Part shown: piece after piece, positions 55,296 to 63,896 of the stretch
Layout: every line of letters starts with the position of its first letter
Numbering within the stretch: position 1 is the first letter of the stretch
Origin: Pseudomonas triticifolii
Lineage (GTDB): Bacteria > Pseudomonadota > Gammaproteobacteria > Pseudomonadales > Pseudomonadaceae
Direction of reading: 5' to 3'
DNA length: 64,000 bases
Assembly: GCF_014358015.1 (NCBI RefSeq)
Contig: NZ_JACONV010000014.1
Coordinates: forward strand, 62,001-126,000
Made by a program: the position numbers and the translations under genes
Notes under the pieces: generated by a model
Seen by the model: the letters and a program-made list of their open reading frames with translations, nothing else
Databases searched by the model: none
Told to the model about the DNA's origin: nothing

Positions 55296-55342
55296 TGCCC
55301 ACCGCTCTGCGTGGGCATGCCTCCCGTGACGCTCCGCGTCAC
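55296..55342. repeat. Paired REP-type hairpins
   Basis: Two adjacent perfect 7-bp stems, with cores GTGGGCA and GCGTCAC, right after the chemoreceptor gene. They may end its transcript. Confidence 0.65.
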
Positions 55343-55490
55343 AGATGGCACAGATTGCGGACTCAGTTAACCGGGCGCATGGCTTAAGTCACGTTTTCGC
55401 CCCTCGGCGACCTACTTTGACGGGGCAAAACAGGCAAACCCCAAGCTCCGGTTCCGGCCCCGGCTACGCCGGGGTTCCTTCGTCCTGACA

Positions 55491-55573
55491 CTGATTCGGA
55501 GGTCGCTGCAAATGGGCCATCCATGGCCCAGTGCAGCTCAGCCGGCATCCCTGCCGGCTGCCCCCCGAATCAG
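55491..55573. other. Cloverleaf-like structured element
   Basis: Outer arms CTGATTCGG (55491-55499) and CCGAATCAG (55565-55573) pair perfectly. Inside are two further perfect stems: 55505-55537, made of GCTGCA/TGCAGC plus TGGGCCAT/ATGGCCCA, and 55539-55560, CAGCCGGCA/TGCCGGCTG. Together they form a three-way junction. It could be a mobile repeat unit or part of a structured RNA; orientation unknown. Confidence 0.7.
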
Positions 55574-55688
55574 CGCCAGAACTCAGCCTCCACCCGCGTC
55601 GCAATCGTCGGTGTTCTCACTACCGCGTCAAAAAAACATGGCAGCGCAGCTGCCCGACTGACGCACCTGCAACGCAACCTGCGAAAAA

Positions 55689-55706
55689 CTGTTACGGGTT
55701 CGTCAT
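55689..55706 (+). promoter_or_regulatory. Possible PhoB box upstream of phnC
   Basis: CTGTTAC-GGGT-TCGTCAT matches the direct-repeat Pho box in 10 of 14 positions at the correct 11-base period, 93 bases before the phnC start. Confidence 0.42.
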
Positions 55707-55798
55707 GCCCGGTTCACGGCTCTGCAACACCACCGGTTCAGTCTGGCTGACAACCGAATACGACCTGTACCGGGTCGTAGGGCAGACAGAGACACACC

Positions 55799-56629
55799 AT
55801 GAACCCAGCTATCCATGTCGAAGGATTGAACAAGAGCTTTTCTCGCAAAAGCGCTCTGGTTGGCCTTGAGTTGTCTATACAACACGGCGAGATGGTTGCC
55901 CTGATTGGCGCATCAGGCTCCGGCAAGTCCACCTTGCTGCGTCACCTGGCGGGGCTGGCGTGCTGTGATCGCGAAAACGGCGGCCAGGTGCGGGTGCTGG
56001 ATCGCGAAGTGCAAGCCTCGGGTCGTCTCAATCGCCATGTGCGCCGTCTGCGTGCCGACATCGGCTACATCTTCCAGCAGTTCAATCTGGTCAATCGCCT
56101 CAGCGTGCTCGATAACGTCCTGCTTGGCTGCCTGGGGCGCATGCCGCGCTGGCGCGGCAATCTGGCGCTGTTCAATACCGAGGAAAAGCAGCGCGCAATG
56201 GCGTCGCTGGAACGCGTCGGGCTGGCGGACCTCGCCGCGCAGCGTGCCTCGACGCTGTCCGGTGGCCAGCAGCAGCGCGTGGCCATTGCCCGGGCCCTGA
56301 CCCAGCGCGCCGAAGTGATTCTTGCCGACGAACCCATAGCCTCTCTCGACCCTGAATCCGCCCGCCGGGTCATGGAAATTCTCGCCGACATCAACCGCCG
56401 CGATGGCAAGACCGTCGTCGTCACCCTGCATCAGGTGGATTACGCGATGCGTTACTGCCCACGCGCCGTGGCGCTGAAGGGCGGACGTATCCATTTCGAC
56501 GGGCAGGCGCAGGGGCTCAGCAGGCACTTTCTCAACGACCTTTACGGCGCCGAGCAGGATGACAGCCTGACGCTCGTCGAGCACAGCCGTCCCGTCGAGC
56601 CGCCGCGCCTGGTATTGGCCAAAGTCTGA
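55799..56629 (+). CDS. phnC: Phosphonate ABC transporter ATPase PhnC
   Basis: ATP-binding subunit of the phosphonate importer, 276 residues. Walker A GASGSGKST, PhnC-type FQQFNLVNRLSVLDNVLLG, signature LSGGQQQR, Walker B ILADEPIASLDPESAR and the switch His in VTLHQVDYAMRYC. It is first gene of the C-P lyase operon. Codons 25-28 (Leu-Ser-Ile-Gln) are encoded by TTGTCTATACAA, an operator-like palindrome also present at the phnF start. Confidence 0.93.
   Translation: MNPAIHVEGLNKSFSRKSALVGLELSIQHGEMVALIGASGSGKSTLLRHLAGLACCDRENGGQVRVLDREVQASGRLNRHVRRLRADIGYIFQQFNLVNRLSVLDNVLLGCLGRMPRWRGNLALFNTEEKQRAMASLERVGLADLAAQRASTLSGGQQQRVAIARALTQRAEVILADEPIASLDPESARRVMEILADINRRDGKTVVVTLHQVDYAMRYCPRAVALKGGRIHFDGQAQGLSRHFLNDLYGAEQDDSLTLVEHSRPVEPPRLVLAKV
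55871..55882. promoter_or_regulatory. HutC/PhnF-type operator inside phnC
   Basis: TTGTCTATACAA contains GTCTATAC, which matches the HutC-subfamily GntR consensus GTMTAKAC. It lies 72 bases into phnC. It differs in one base from the site at 58597-58608. Confidence 0.55.
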
Positions 56630-56695
56630 TCATTTTTATCGTCAGTTCCCTGACATCAACCGCTGTTGCACGAACCTCACTTCAGGAGTGCTTTC

Positions 56696-57703
56696 ATGTT
56701 CAACCGTATCGGTCGCGTCCTTGCGTCTGCCGCTTTGCTGGCCACTTGTGCAATGGGCACTGCCCAGGCCGAAGAGAAGGTCATCAATTTCGGCATCATG
56801 TCCACTGAGTCATCGCAGAACCTCAAAACCATCTGGCAGCCGTTTCTCGATGACATGAGTAAGAAGACCGGCCTGAAGGTCAACGCAACCTTTGCCTCCG
56901 ATTACGCGGGTCTGATTCAGGGCATGCGCTTCAACAAGGTCGATGTAGCCTGGCTGGGCAACAAGGCGGCTATGGAAGCGGTCGATCGCTCCAACGGCGA
57001 AATCTTCGCCCAGACCTCGGCGTCCAACGGTGCGGCGGGTTACTGGAGCCTGCTGATCGTGCGCAAGGACAGCCCGATCAACTCTGTCGAAGACATGCTA
57101 AAGAACGCCAAGACCCTGACCTTCGGCAATGGCGACCCGAACTCCACCTCGGGCTATCTGGTGCCGGGTTACTACGTGTTCGCCAAGAACCATGTCGATG
57201 CCTCCACTGCGTTCAAGCGCACGCTCAACTCCAGCCACGAAGTCAACGCGCTCAGTGTTGCCAAGGGCCAGCTGGACGTGGCGACCTTCAACACCGAGAG
57301 CTGGGACCGACTGGCGGTGACTCAGCCGGACAAGGTCGAGCAGCTCAAGGTGATCTGGAAATCGCCGCTGATTCCGGCTGATCCTATGGTCTGGAGCAAG
57401 GCTCTGTCGGACGAGAACAAGGCGAAGATCCGTGAGTTTTTTGCCAGCTATGGCGATACCGATGAAGAAAAAACCGTGCTCAAGAACATGCAACTGGGCA
57501 AGTTCCTGAAGTCCAGCGATGACCAGTTGCTGCCGATTCGCCAGCTCGAACTGTTCAAGCAGCGCACCGAAGTGGCGGCCAGCACCACGCTCAATGCCCA
57601 GGAAAAGGAAACCCGCCTCAAGGAAATCGACGCGGGCCTGAGCAAGCTGCAGCAGCGCATCACCGAGCTGAACCAGAAAACGGCAACCAGCACCGCCGGC
57701 TGA
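56696..57703 (+). CDS. phnD: Phosphonate-binding periplasmic protein PhnD
   Basis: Substrate-binding protein of 335 residues. The ATG at 56696 follows CAGGAG. The signal peptide ends near GTAQA. The mature protein starts EEKVINFGIMSTESSQNLKTIWQPFLDDM and contains the family pieces GLIQGMRFNKVDVAWLGNKAAMEA and FGNGDPNSTSGYLVPGYYVF, as in E. coli PhnD. Confidence 0.94.
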   Translation: MFNRIGRVLASAALLATCAMGTAQAEEKVINFGIMSTESSQNLKTIWQPFLDDMSKKTGLKVNATFASDYAGLIQGMRFNKVDVAWLGNKAAMEAVDRSNGEIFAQTSASNGAAGYWSLLIVRKDSPINSVEDMLKNAKTLTFGNGDPNSTSGYLVPGYYVFAKNHVDASTAFKRTLNSSHEVNALSVAKGQLDVATFNTESWDRLAVTQPDKVEQLKVIWKSPLIPADPMVWSKALSDENKAKIREFFASYGDTDEEKTVLKNMQLGKFLKSSDDQLLPIRQLELFKQRTEVAASTTLNAQEKETRLKEIDAGLSKLQQRITELNQKTATSTAG

Positions 57704-57764
57704 ATGAGTGGGGCGCGGACCTTTGCCCCGCGCCCCATCGGCCGCCATCAGGACATCGATTGCT

Positions 57765-58553
57765 ATGACCACTCACGTTGCATACGCACAGACCGGCGGC
57801 AAGCGCAGTTGGGCTCGGTATTTGGGCTGGGGGCTGTTTCTGGCCGCACTGGCCTGGGCCTGGCAAGGCGCGGAAATGAATCCGATGTCGCTGGTACGCG
57901 ATTCGGGAAACATGGCGACCTTCGCCTCCGACTTCTTCCCACCGGATTTCCGCGAATGGCGCAGTTATCTCACGGAAATGCTGGTCACGATCCAGATCGC
58001 GTTATGGGGCACGGTCCTGGCCATCGTCTGCTCTATCCCGCTGGGCATTCTGTGTGCCGAAAACATCACGCCGTGGTGGATTCATCTGCCGCTGCGCCGT
58101 TGCATGGACGCCTTTCGTTCCATCAATGAAATGGTCTTCGCGATGCTGTTTGTGGTCGCCGTAGGTCTTGGGCCATTTGCCGGGGTACTGGCCTTATGGA
58201 TCAGCACCACGGGGGTGCTTGCCAAGCTGTTCGCCGAAGCCGCGGAAGCCATTGATCCCGGCCCGGTAGAGGGCGTGCGCGCCACGGGTGCCAGTGCGCT
58301 GCAGGAGGTCATATATGGCGTCATCCCGCAGGTCATGCCGCTCTGGATCTCCTACGCGCTGTACCGTTTCGAATCCAATGTTCGCTCGGCAACGGTCGTG
58401 GGCATGGTCGGGGCAGGGGGGATCGGTGTGATTCTCTGGGAGAACATTCGCGCCTTTGCTTTCGTCCAGACCAGCGCCGTACTGCTGGTGATCATCGTCG
58501 TCGTCAGCGTGATCGACATCGCGTCGCAGCGCTTGCGCAAGCAATTTATCTGA
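57765..58553 (+). CDS. phnE: Phosphonate ABC transporter permease PhnE
   Basis: Inner-membrane permease of 262 residues with about six helices. The loop FAEAAEAIDPGPVEGVRATGASALQEVIYGVIPQ couples to PhnC, and NEMVFAMLFVVAVGLGPFAGVLAL is typical of PhnE. The ATG at 57765 is favoured because the first charged tail and helix follow it; its ribosome site (AGGAC) is modest. It is a single intact permease gene. Confidence 0.92.
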   Translation: MTTHVAYAQTGGKRSWARYLGWGLFLAALAWAWQGAEMNPMSLVRDSGNMATFASDFFPPDFREWRSYLTEMLVTIQIALWGTVLAIVCSIPLGILCAENITPWWIHLPLRRCMDAFRSINEMVFAMLFVVAVGLGPFAGVLALWISTTGVLAKLFAEAAEAIDPGPVEGVRATGASALQEVIYGVIPQVMPLWISYALYRFESNVRSATVVGMVGAGGIGVILWENIRAFAFVQTSAVLLVIIVVVSVIDIASQRLRKQFI

Positions 58554-58590
58554 CCGGAGAGGGGTGTCCCGATGGGCACTTTTTTTAACC

Positions 58591-59295
58591 ATGCAGTTGT
58601 CTAGACAAACTGAGCCGTTGTACCGCGAACTGGCGGACACCCTGCGCGCCGAGTTGTGCACTTACAGGTCCGGCGACTACCTGCCTGCCGAGTTCCAACT
58701 GGCTGAACGTTTCAGCGTCAATCGCCACACCGTTCGCCGCGCTGTCGATGAACTGGTGCGTGAAGGCAGCGTACTGCGCCGCCAGGGCAAAGGCACTCAG
58801 GTGCTGGAACGCCCGCTCATTTACCCGATGCAGGCCGACAGTGCCTACAGTAAGTCATTGTCTGCGCAGGGTATCGGGGTCGAGGCGATCCTGCTGTTGC
58901 GTCGCGACTGCCAGGCCAATAGCGAAGATGCCCATCACTTGGGTCTGCCCGAACAGGCGCCGATGATCGAATTGCAAACCCTGCGCAAGCTTGACGGCCA
59001 GCCCGTGAGCCTGATTCTGCATCGCTTCAGCGCTGATTACCGTCAATTGCTGGCCGATTATGCAGGCGGTTCGCTGCGTCAGTACCTGGCCGAGCGCGAC
59101 CTGCCGCTGACTCGCCAGCAGAGTCTGATTGGCGCACGCCTGCCGTCGCGCGAAGAAGCGTCGCAGTTGCTGATGCCACGCCATATGCCCACGTTGACCG
59201 TGTTGACGGTCTCCTGTGACCGGTCCGGCCAGCCGGTGGAACTGTCCCGTTCCACCAGCCGCAGCGACCGCTTTCACTATCAAGTGACCACCTGA
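58591..59295 (+). CDS. phnF: GntR/HutC-family regulator PhnF
   Basis: Regulator of the phosphonate operon, 234 residues. The N-terminal winged helix reads SGDYLPAEFQLAERFSVNRHTVRRAVDELVREGSVLRRQGKGTQV, and the C-terminal UTRA-type effector domain follows. Alignment with E. coli PhnF favours ATG 58591 (MQLSRQTEPLY), although a GTG at 58564 has the better ribosome site. Codons 3-6 contain a perfect operator-like palindrome, which suggests autoregulation. It ends in a TGATG overlap with a possible phnG start. Confidence 0.9.
   Translation: MQLSRQTEPLYRELADTLRAELCTYRSGDYLPAEFQLAERFSVNRHTVRRAVDELVREGSVLRRQGKGTQVLERPLIYPMQADSAYSKSLSAQGIGVEAILLLRRDCQANSEDAHHLGLPEQAPMIELQTLRKLDGQPVSLILHRFSADYRQLLADYAGGSLRQYLAERDLPLTRQQSLIGARLPSREEASQLLMPRHMPTLTVLTVSCDRSGQPVELSRSTSRSDRFHYQVTT
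58597..58608. promoter_or_regulatory. HutC/PhnF-type operator at the phnF start
   Basis: TTGTCTAGACAA is a perfect 12-bp palindrome with core GTCTAGAC, matching GTMTAKAC, the HutC-subfamily consensus. It covers codons 3-6 of phnF. Confidence 0.62.
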
Positions 59296-59309
59296 TGCCG
59301 AGGTTATCC

Positions 59310-59795
59310 ATGCAATCCTCTCAGCAATCCTCTGAACTCGATCCTGAAACAACCGCACGGCAGCGCTGGATGGGCGTGCTCGCCCGCGCACATGTCGATG
59401 AGCAAAGCGTTGCCCATTTGAATCGCCACGAACCGGTCTTGCGCGACACCGATTATCAGATGATCCGCGCGCCGGAAATCGGCATGACGCTGGTGCGTGG
59501 GCGCATGGGCGGCACGGGTGCTGCGTTCAATCTGGGCGAAATGAGTGTGACCCGTTGCGTGGTGCGTCTGGCCGACGGTCGTACCGGCTACAGCTACCTT
59601 GCCGGACGCGACAAGCGTCACGCCGAACTTGCGGCACTGGCCGATGCCCACCTGCAAGGTGCGCAACAAGCCTGGTGGCTGGCAGAGCTGATTGAGCCTT
59701 TGGCTCGCCTACAAGCCCTGCGCAAGGCTGACAAGGACGCCGAAACCGCCGCCACCAAAGTTGAATTCTTTACGCTGGTCCGAGGAGAAGACTGA
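59310..59795 (+). CDS. phnG: C-P lyase complex subunit PhnG
   Basis: Subunit of the carbon-phosphorus lyase core complex (PhnGHIJ), 161 residues from the ATG at 59310, which has CGAGG before it; ATG 59295 is an in-frame alternative. Typical pieces: RQRWMGVLARAHVDE, MIRAPEIGMTLVRGRMGGTGAAFNLGEMSVTRCVVRL and GYSYLAGRDKRHAELAALADA. It overlaps phnH by TGATG. With PhnI and PhnL it forms the ribose-triphosphate phosphonate intermediate. Confidence 0.93.
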   Translation: MQSSQQSSELDPETTARQRWMGVLARAHVDEQSVAHLNRHEPVLRDTDYQMIRAPEIGMTLVRGRMGGTGAAFNLGEMSVTRCVVRLADGRTGYSYLAGRDKRHAELAALADAHLQGAQQAWWLAELIEPLARLQALRKADKDAETAATKVEFFTLVRGED

Positions 59796-60391
59796 TGAAC
59801 GCTGTCCTTCTGCAACCTGCTTTCACTGATCCTGTACTCGACGCTCAGCGCAGCTTTCGCGCGGCCCTCAAGGCGCTGGCAGGCCCCGGCATTGCCCAGA
59901 CGTTGAACGCCGCCCATCAGCCGCCCGCGTTGTCGGGGCTGGACAGTGCCACCCATGCGTTGTGTCTGGCGTTGCTGGACCTGGATACCCCGGTCTGGCT
60001 GGCTCCGGCGTTCGATACGCCCGCCATTCGCGCCAACCTGTCGTTCCACTGCGGCTGCCCGATTGTGAGCGAGCGGCAAAACGCTCGCTTCGCGTTGCTC
60101 AATGCCTCGGTGGCGCAGGACCTGGCGGGTTTCGACCTGGGCAACGATCGCTATCCTGACCAGTCCTGCACGTTGCTGATCCAGCTGCCAGCCCTTGATG
60201 GCGGGCAACCCTTGAGCTGGAGCGGTCCCGGCATCGAGCAGCAGAACCGCGTGGCCTTGCCGCTGGACAAGGCGTTCTGGACCGAACGGTCGTCGCGCAA
60301 CGACTTTCCGCGCGGGCTGGATGTGTTTTTCCTGGCGGGCAGCCAGATGCTCGGCTTGCCGCGCAGCACCCGCGTGCAGGAGTGTGCCTGA
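59795..60391 (+). CDS. phnH: C-P lyase complex subunit PhnH
   Basis: Structural subunit of the C-P lyase core complex, 198 residues. It begins LQPAFTDPVLDAQRSFRAALKALAGPG, the usual PhnH opening, and has LPLDKAFWTERSSRNDFPRGLDVFF near the end. TGATG overlaps join it to phnG and phnI, so the subunits should be made in balance. Confidence 0.92.
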   Translation: MNAVLLQPAFTDPVLDAQRSFRAALKALAGPGIAQTLNAAHQPPALSGLDSATHALCLALLDLDTPVWLAPAFDTPAIRANLSFHCGCPIVSERQNARFALLNASVAQDLAGFDLGNDRYPDQSCTLLIQLPALDGGQPLSWSGPGIEQQNRVALPLDKAFWTERSSRNDFPRGLDVFFLAGSQMLGLPRSTRVQECA

Positions 60392-61470
60392 TGTACGTTG
60401 CCGTCAAAGGGGGTGAACAGGCCATCGACAACGCCCATCGTCTGCTGGCTCGCAGACGTCGTGGCGACACAGGCATTGCCGAACTTGACGTCGAGCAGAT
60501 CCGCCAGCAACTGCCACTGGCTGTCGCCCGGGTCATGACCGAAGGCTCGCTGTACGACGAGCAACTGGCCGCGCTGGCGATCAAGCAGTCGGCAGGTGAT
60601 CTGGTCGAAGCGATTTTCCTGCTGCGTGCCTACCGCACGACCCTCACGCGTTTCTGCGCCAGCCTGCCCATCGACACCTCGGACATGCAACTCAATCGTC
60701 GCTTGTCCGCGACCTTCAAGGACGTGCCGGGCGGGCAATTGCTCGGGCCGACCTTCGACTACACCCACCGTTTGCTGGATTTCACGCTGCTGGCTGAGGG
60801 CGAGCATCCTGGCCCGAGCGTGGCGCCTGACGCTACGTTGCAACCCTGTCCACGCGTGCTCGGTCTGCTGGCGAAAGAAGGCTTGATGAAACCGGAAGTC
60901 GATAACGACGAGCCCATCGCCGACATCACCCGGGAGCCGCTGGAGTTCCCGTCCAGTCGTGCCGAACGCTTGCAGGCGCTGGCCCGTGGCGACGAGGGGT
61001 TTCTGTTGGCACTGGGGTATTCGACCCAGCGCGGCTATGGCCGTAACCATCCGTTCGCGGGCGAAATTCGTGTCGGTGAGGTGCAGGTGTGGGTCGAGCC
61101 CGAGGAGCTTGGCTTTCCCATTCTCATCGGTGACATCGAGATCACCGAGTGCGAAATGATCAACCAGTTTGTCGGTTCTGCCACTGAGCCGCCGCAGTTC
61201 ACGCGTGGCTATGGGCTGGCCTTCGGCAATGCCGAGCGCAAGGCGATGGGCATGGCGCTGGTGGATCGCTCGTTGCGTGCCAACGAGTACAACGAGGAAA
61301 TCCGCTCGCCGGCCCAGCAGGAAGAGTTCGTGCTGGCCCACTGCGACAACGTCGAGGCGGCCGGTTTCGTTTCGCACTTGAAGCTGCCGCATTACGTGGA
61401 TTTCCAGTCCGAGCTGGAACTGATCCGCACACTGCGCAAACCCACAGCGACCGGGGAGAACGAGCAATGA
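60391..61470 (+). CDS. phnI: C-P lyase complex subunit PhnI
   Basis: Core subunit that, with PhnG, H and L, displaces adenine from ATP to attach the phosphonate to ribose-5-triphosphate (PhnI alone acts as a nucleosidase). It has 359 residues, starting MYVAVKGGEQAIDNAHRLLA, with FTRGYGLAFGNAERKAMGMALVDRSL and HCDNVEAAGFVSHLKLPHYVDFQ near the end, as in the family. It overlaps phnJ by ATGA. Confidence 0.94.
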   Translation: MYVAVKGGEQAIDNAHRLLARRRRGDTGIAELDVEQIRQQLPLAVARVMTEGSLYDEQLAALAIKQSAGDLVEAIFLLRAYRTTLTRFCASLPIDTSDMQLNRRLSATFKDVPGGQLLGPTFDYTHRLLDFTLLAEGEHPGPSVAPDATLQPCPRVLGLLAKEGLMKPEVDNDEPIADITREPLEFPSSRAERLQALARGDEGFLLALGYSTQRGYGRNHPFAGEIRVGEVQVWVEPEELGFPILIGDIEITECEMINQFVGSATEPPQFTRGYGLAFGNAERKAMGMALVDRSLRANEYNEEIRSPAQQEEFVLAHCDNVEAAGFVSHLKLPHYVDFQSELELIRTLRKPTATGENEQ

Positions 61471-62339
61471 GCACCCTCAAGCCGCCTGTTGCGCGGGACA
61501 CCGCGTACAACTTCGCCTACCTCGATGAACAGACCAAGCGCATGATCCGTCGCGGGCTGCTGAAGGCCGTCGCGATTCCCGGCTATCAAGTGCCGTTCGG
61601 TGGCCGCGAGATGCCGCTGCCCTATGGCTGGGGCACCGGTGGCATGCAACTGACCGCTGCGATTCTGGGTGCCGATGATGTGCTCAAGGTCATTGATCAG
61701 GGCGCAGACGACACCACCAATGCGGTCTCGATCCGGCGGTTTTTCGCCCGCACGGCGGGTATCGCGACGACCGAACGGACGCCTGAGGCCACGGTGATCC
61801 AGACCCGTCACCGCATCCCGGAAACCCCGCTGCATGCCGATCAGATTATGGTCTATCAGGTGCCGATTCCCGAGCCGCTGCGCTTCATCGAGCCGTCCGA
61901 GACCGAAACCCGGACCATGCACGCGCTCGATGATTACGGGGTGATGCACGTCAAACTCTACGAAGACATTGCCACCTTCGGCCACATCGCGACCAGTTAC
62001 GCCTATCCGGTGATGGTCGACCAACGCTACGTGATGGATCCGTCGCCGATTCCCAAATTCGACAACCCCAAGCTGGACATGAGCCCGGCGCTGATGCTGT
62101 TCGGCGCGGGCCGCGAAAAGCGCCTTTATGCAGTGCCGCCTTACACCCGCGTCGTGAGCCTGGATTTCGAGGATCACCCGTTCCAGGTGCAGCGCTGGGA
62201 GCAGTGCTGCGCGATCTGCGGCAGCCACGATTCCTTCCTCGACGAGCTGATTCTCGACGACGTGGGCACCCAGAGCTTTGTCTGCTCTGACACCGATTAT
62301 TGCGCCCAGCGGGCCAGCCAGCAGGAGAACGCCCGATGA
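61467..62339 (+). CDS. phnJ: C-P lyase radical SAM enzyme PhnJ
   Basis: Catalytic subunit that cleaves the C-P bond by radical SAM chemistry, 290 residues. Cys248, Cys251, Cys273 and Cys279 reproduce the spacing (3, 22, 6) of E. coli Cys241, 244, 266 and 272: cluster ligands and the radical-carrying Cys. Other pieces: NFAYLDEQTKRMIRRGLLKAVAIPGYQVPFGGREMP and GWGTGGMQLTAAILG. All key residues are present, so the enzyme should be active. It overlaps phnK by ATGA. Confidence 0.95.
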   Translation: MSTLKPPVARDTAYNFAYLDEQTKRMIRRGLLKAVAIPGYQVPFGGREMPLPYGWGTGGMQLTAAILGADDVLKVIDQGADDTTNAVSIRRFFARTAGIATTERTPEATVIQTRHRIPETPLHADQIMVYQVPIPEPLRFIEPSETETRTMHALDDYGVMHVKLYEDIATFGHIATSYAYPVMVDQRYVMDPSPIPKFDNPKLDMSPALMLFGAGREKRLYAVPPYTRVVSLDFEDHPFQVQRWEQCCAICGSHDSFLDELILDDVGTQSFVCSDTDYCAQRASQQENAR

Positions 62340-63157
62340 TCAGTGCCCTGTCGGTCAATCCGAGTAACACGCCACGACCCCGGTTGGACGAAGCGTTGCT
62401 TAAGGTGCGCGGCGTGACCCGGCTGTACGGCCCGGAAAAGGGTTGCCAGAACGTCAGCTTCGACCTGTACCCCGGTGAGGTGCTGGGCATTGTCGGCGAG
62501 TCCGGCTCGGGCAAGTCCACGTTGCTGTCGGTGCTTAGTGGCCGCTTGGCACCGGAGAGTGGCAGCATCGACTACCGGAGTCAGGACGGCAACTGGTTCG
62601 ACCTGTACAGCGCCAGCGAGGCGCAACGGCGTACCTTGCTGCGCACCGAATGGGGCTTTGTCGAGCAGAACCCGCGCGATGGCTTGCGTATGGGCGTGTC
62701 GGCGGGCGCGAACATTGGCGAGCGGTTGATGGCTCAGGGCGTGCGTAATTATCAGCAGTTGCGTAGCGCCGCGCTGGACTGGCTCGGTCAGGTCGAAATC
62801 GATCCACTGCGTATCGATGATCTACCGCGTACCTTTTCGGGCGGCATGCAGCAACGCCTGCAGATCGCCCGCAATCTGGTCTCCGGCCCTCGGCTGGTGT
62901 TCATGGACGAGCCGACAGGCGGGCTGGATGTATCGGTGCAGGCGCGTCTGCTGGACCTGCTGCGCGGCCTGGTACGCGAGCTGGATCTGGCGGTGGTGAT
63001 CGTCACCCATGACCTGGCTGTGGCCCGCTTGCTGGCCGACCGGTTGATGGTGATGCGCCGTTCGCACGTGGTGGAAGCGGGACTCACCGACCAGATCCTT
63101 GATGACCCGCAACATCCGTATTCACAGTTGCTGGTTTCCTCGGTATTGCAGCCATGA
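62336..63157 (+). CDS. phnK: C-P lyase ATPase PhnK
   Basis: ABC-type ATPase that docks on the C-P lyase core, 273 residues, with Walker A GESGSGKST, signature FSGGMQQR, Walker B LVFMDEPTGGLDV and switch VTHDLAVARL. The N-terminus is about 20 residues longer than E. coli PhnK. The segment EWGFVEQNPRDGLRMGVSAGANI is PhnK-like. ATG 62336 overlaps the phnJ stop. Confidence 0.93.
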   Translation: MISALSVNPSNTPRPRLDEALLKVRGVTRLYGPEKGCQNVSFDLYPGEVLGIVGESGSGKSTLLSVLSGRLAPESGSIDYRSQDGNWFDLYSASEAQRRTLLRTEWGFVEQNPRDGLRMGVSAGANIGERLMAQGVRNYQQLRSAALDWLGQVEIDPLRIDDLPRTFSGGMQQRLQIARNLVSGPRLVFMDEPTGGLDVSVQARLLDLLRGLVRELDLAVVIVTHDLAVARLLADRLMVMRRSHVVEAGLTDQILDDPQHPYSQLLVSSVLQP

Positions 63158-63179
63158 CCCGCACAGAGAGATGAGCCTG

Positions 63180-63896
63180 ATGACTACCTTGATCGAGGTC
63201 CGTGACCTTTCGAAAACCTTCACGCTGCATCAACACAGCGGCGTGGTCCTCAACGTGTTGCGTGGTCTGAATTTCTCGGTTCGTAGCGGGGAATGTCTGG
63301 TGTTGGGCGGGGCGTCCGGGACCGGTAAAAGTACCTTGCTGCGCACGTTGTATGGCAATTACCTGCCCGCCGCGGGCAGCATTCGCGTGCAGCATGACGG
63401 CGAATGGACCGAACTGGTCGGCGCCGCGCCGCGTCAGGTGCTGGAAGTGCGGCGCAGAACGCTGGGCTATGTGAGCCAGTTTCTGCGCGTCATCCCGCGA
63501 GTGTCGAGCCTTGACGTCGTCATGGAACCCGCCCTGGCACGCTGCTGGCCGCGCGAGCAGGCGAGGGCGCGGGCCGAGTTACTGCTGACCCGTCTGAACA
63601 TCGCGCCGCGTTTGTGGCCGCTGGCACCCAGTACGTTTTCCGGTGGTGAACAGCAACGGATCAACATCGCCCGCGCCTTCATGGTGCCGTGGCCGGTGAT
63701 GTTGCTGGATGAGCCGACCGCTTCGCTGGATGACGCCAACCGCCAGGTAGTGCTGGCGCTGATCGACGAAGCCAAACGTGAAGGTGCCGCGCTGATCGGC
63801 ATCTTCCATGACCGTGATGCCCGTGAATCGGTTGCCAGCCGCCAACTGGACATGACCCCGGTGGACCTCACCGCCAAGGAGTTGCTGCAATGCTGA
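63180..63896 (+). CDS. phnL: C-P lyase ATPase PhnL
   Basis: ABC-type ATPase of 238 residues, required with PhnGHI for forming the nucleotide intermediate. Walker A GASGTGKST, signature FSGGEQQR, Walker B VMLLDEPTASLDD. TTLIEVRDLSKTFTLHQHSG and GYVSQFLRVIPRVSSLDVVMEP are typical of PhnL. The ATG at 63180 is better spaced from AGAGAG than ATG 63171. It overlaps phnM by 7 bases. Confidence 0.93.
   Translation: MTTLIEVRDLSKTFTLHQHSGVVLNVLRGLNFSVRSGECLVLGGASGTGKSTLLRTLYGNYLPAAGSIRVQHDGEWTELVGAAPRQVLEVRRRTLGYVSQFLRVIPRVSSLDVVMEPALARCWPREQARARAELLLTRLNIAPRLWPLAPSTFSGGEQQRINIARAFMVPWPVMLLDEPTASLDDANRQVVLALIDEAKREGAALIGIFHDRDARESVASRQLDMTPVDLTAKELLQC

Larger units (their letters stand above)
55257..55798. 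other. Hairpin-rich noncoding region upstream of phnC
   Basis: 542 bases without a credible gene. From left to right it has a TGCCCAC/GTGGGCA hairpin (55296-55317), a GTGACGC/GCGTCAC hairpin (55326-55342), a CCCCGGC/GCCGGGG hairpin (55458-55474), a cloverleaf-like nest (55491-55573), a possible Pho box (55689-55706) and a 6-bp inverted repeat (55760-55778). The first two are typical P. syringae REP hairpins. Confidence 0.65.

Noticed and set aside
55523..55869. Short + strand frames over the hairpin region
   Set aside because: They run through perfect inverted repeats and into phnC in other frames; no protein signal.
58564..58590. Upstream GTG as start of phnF
   Set aside because: It has a good ribosome site, but the added residues do not align with PhnF; kept only as an alternative.
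60151..61467. 438-codon frame on the - strand
   Set aside because: Antisense to phnH and phnI; no family resemblance.
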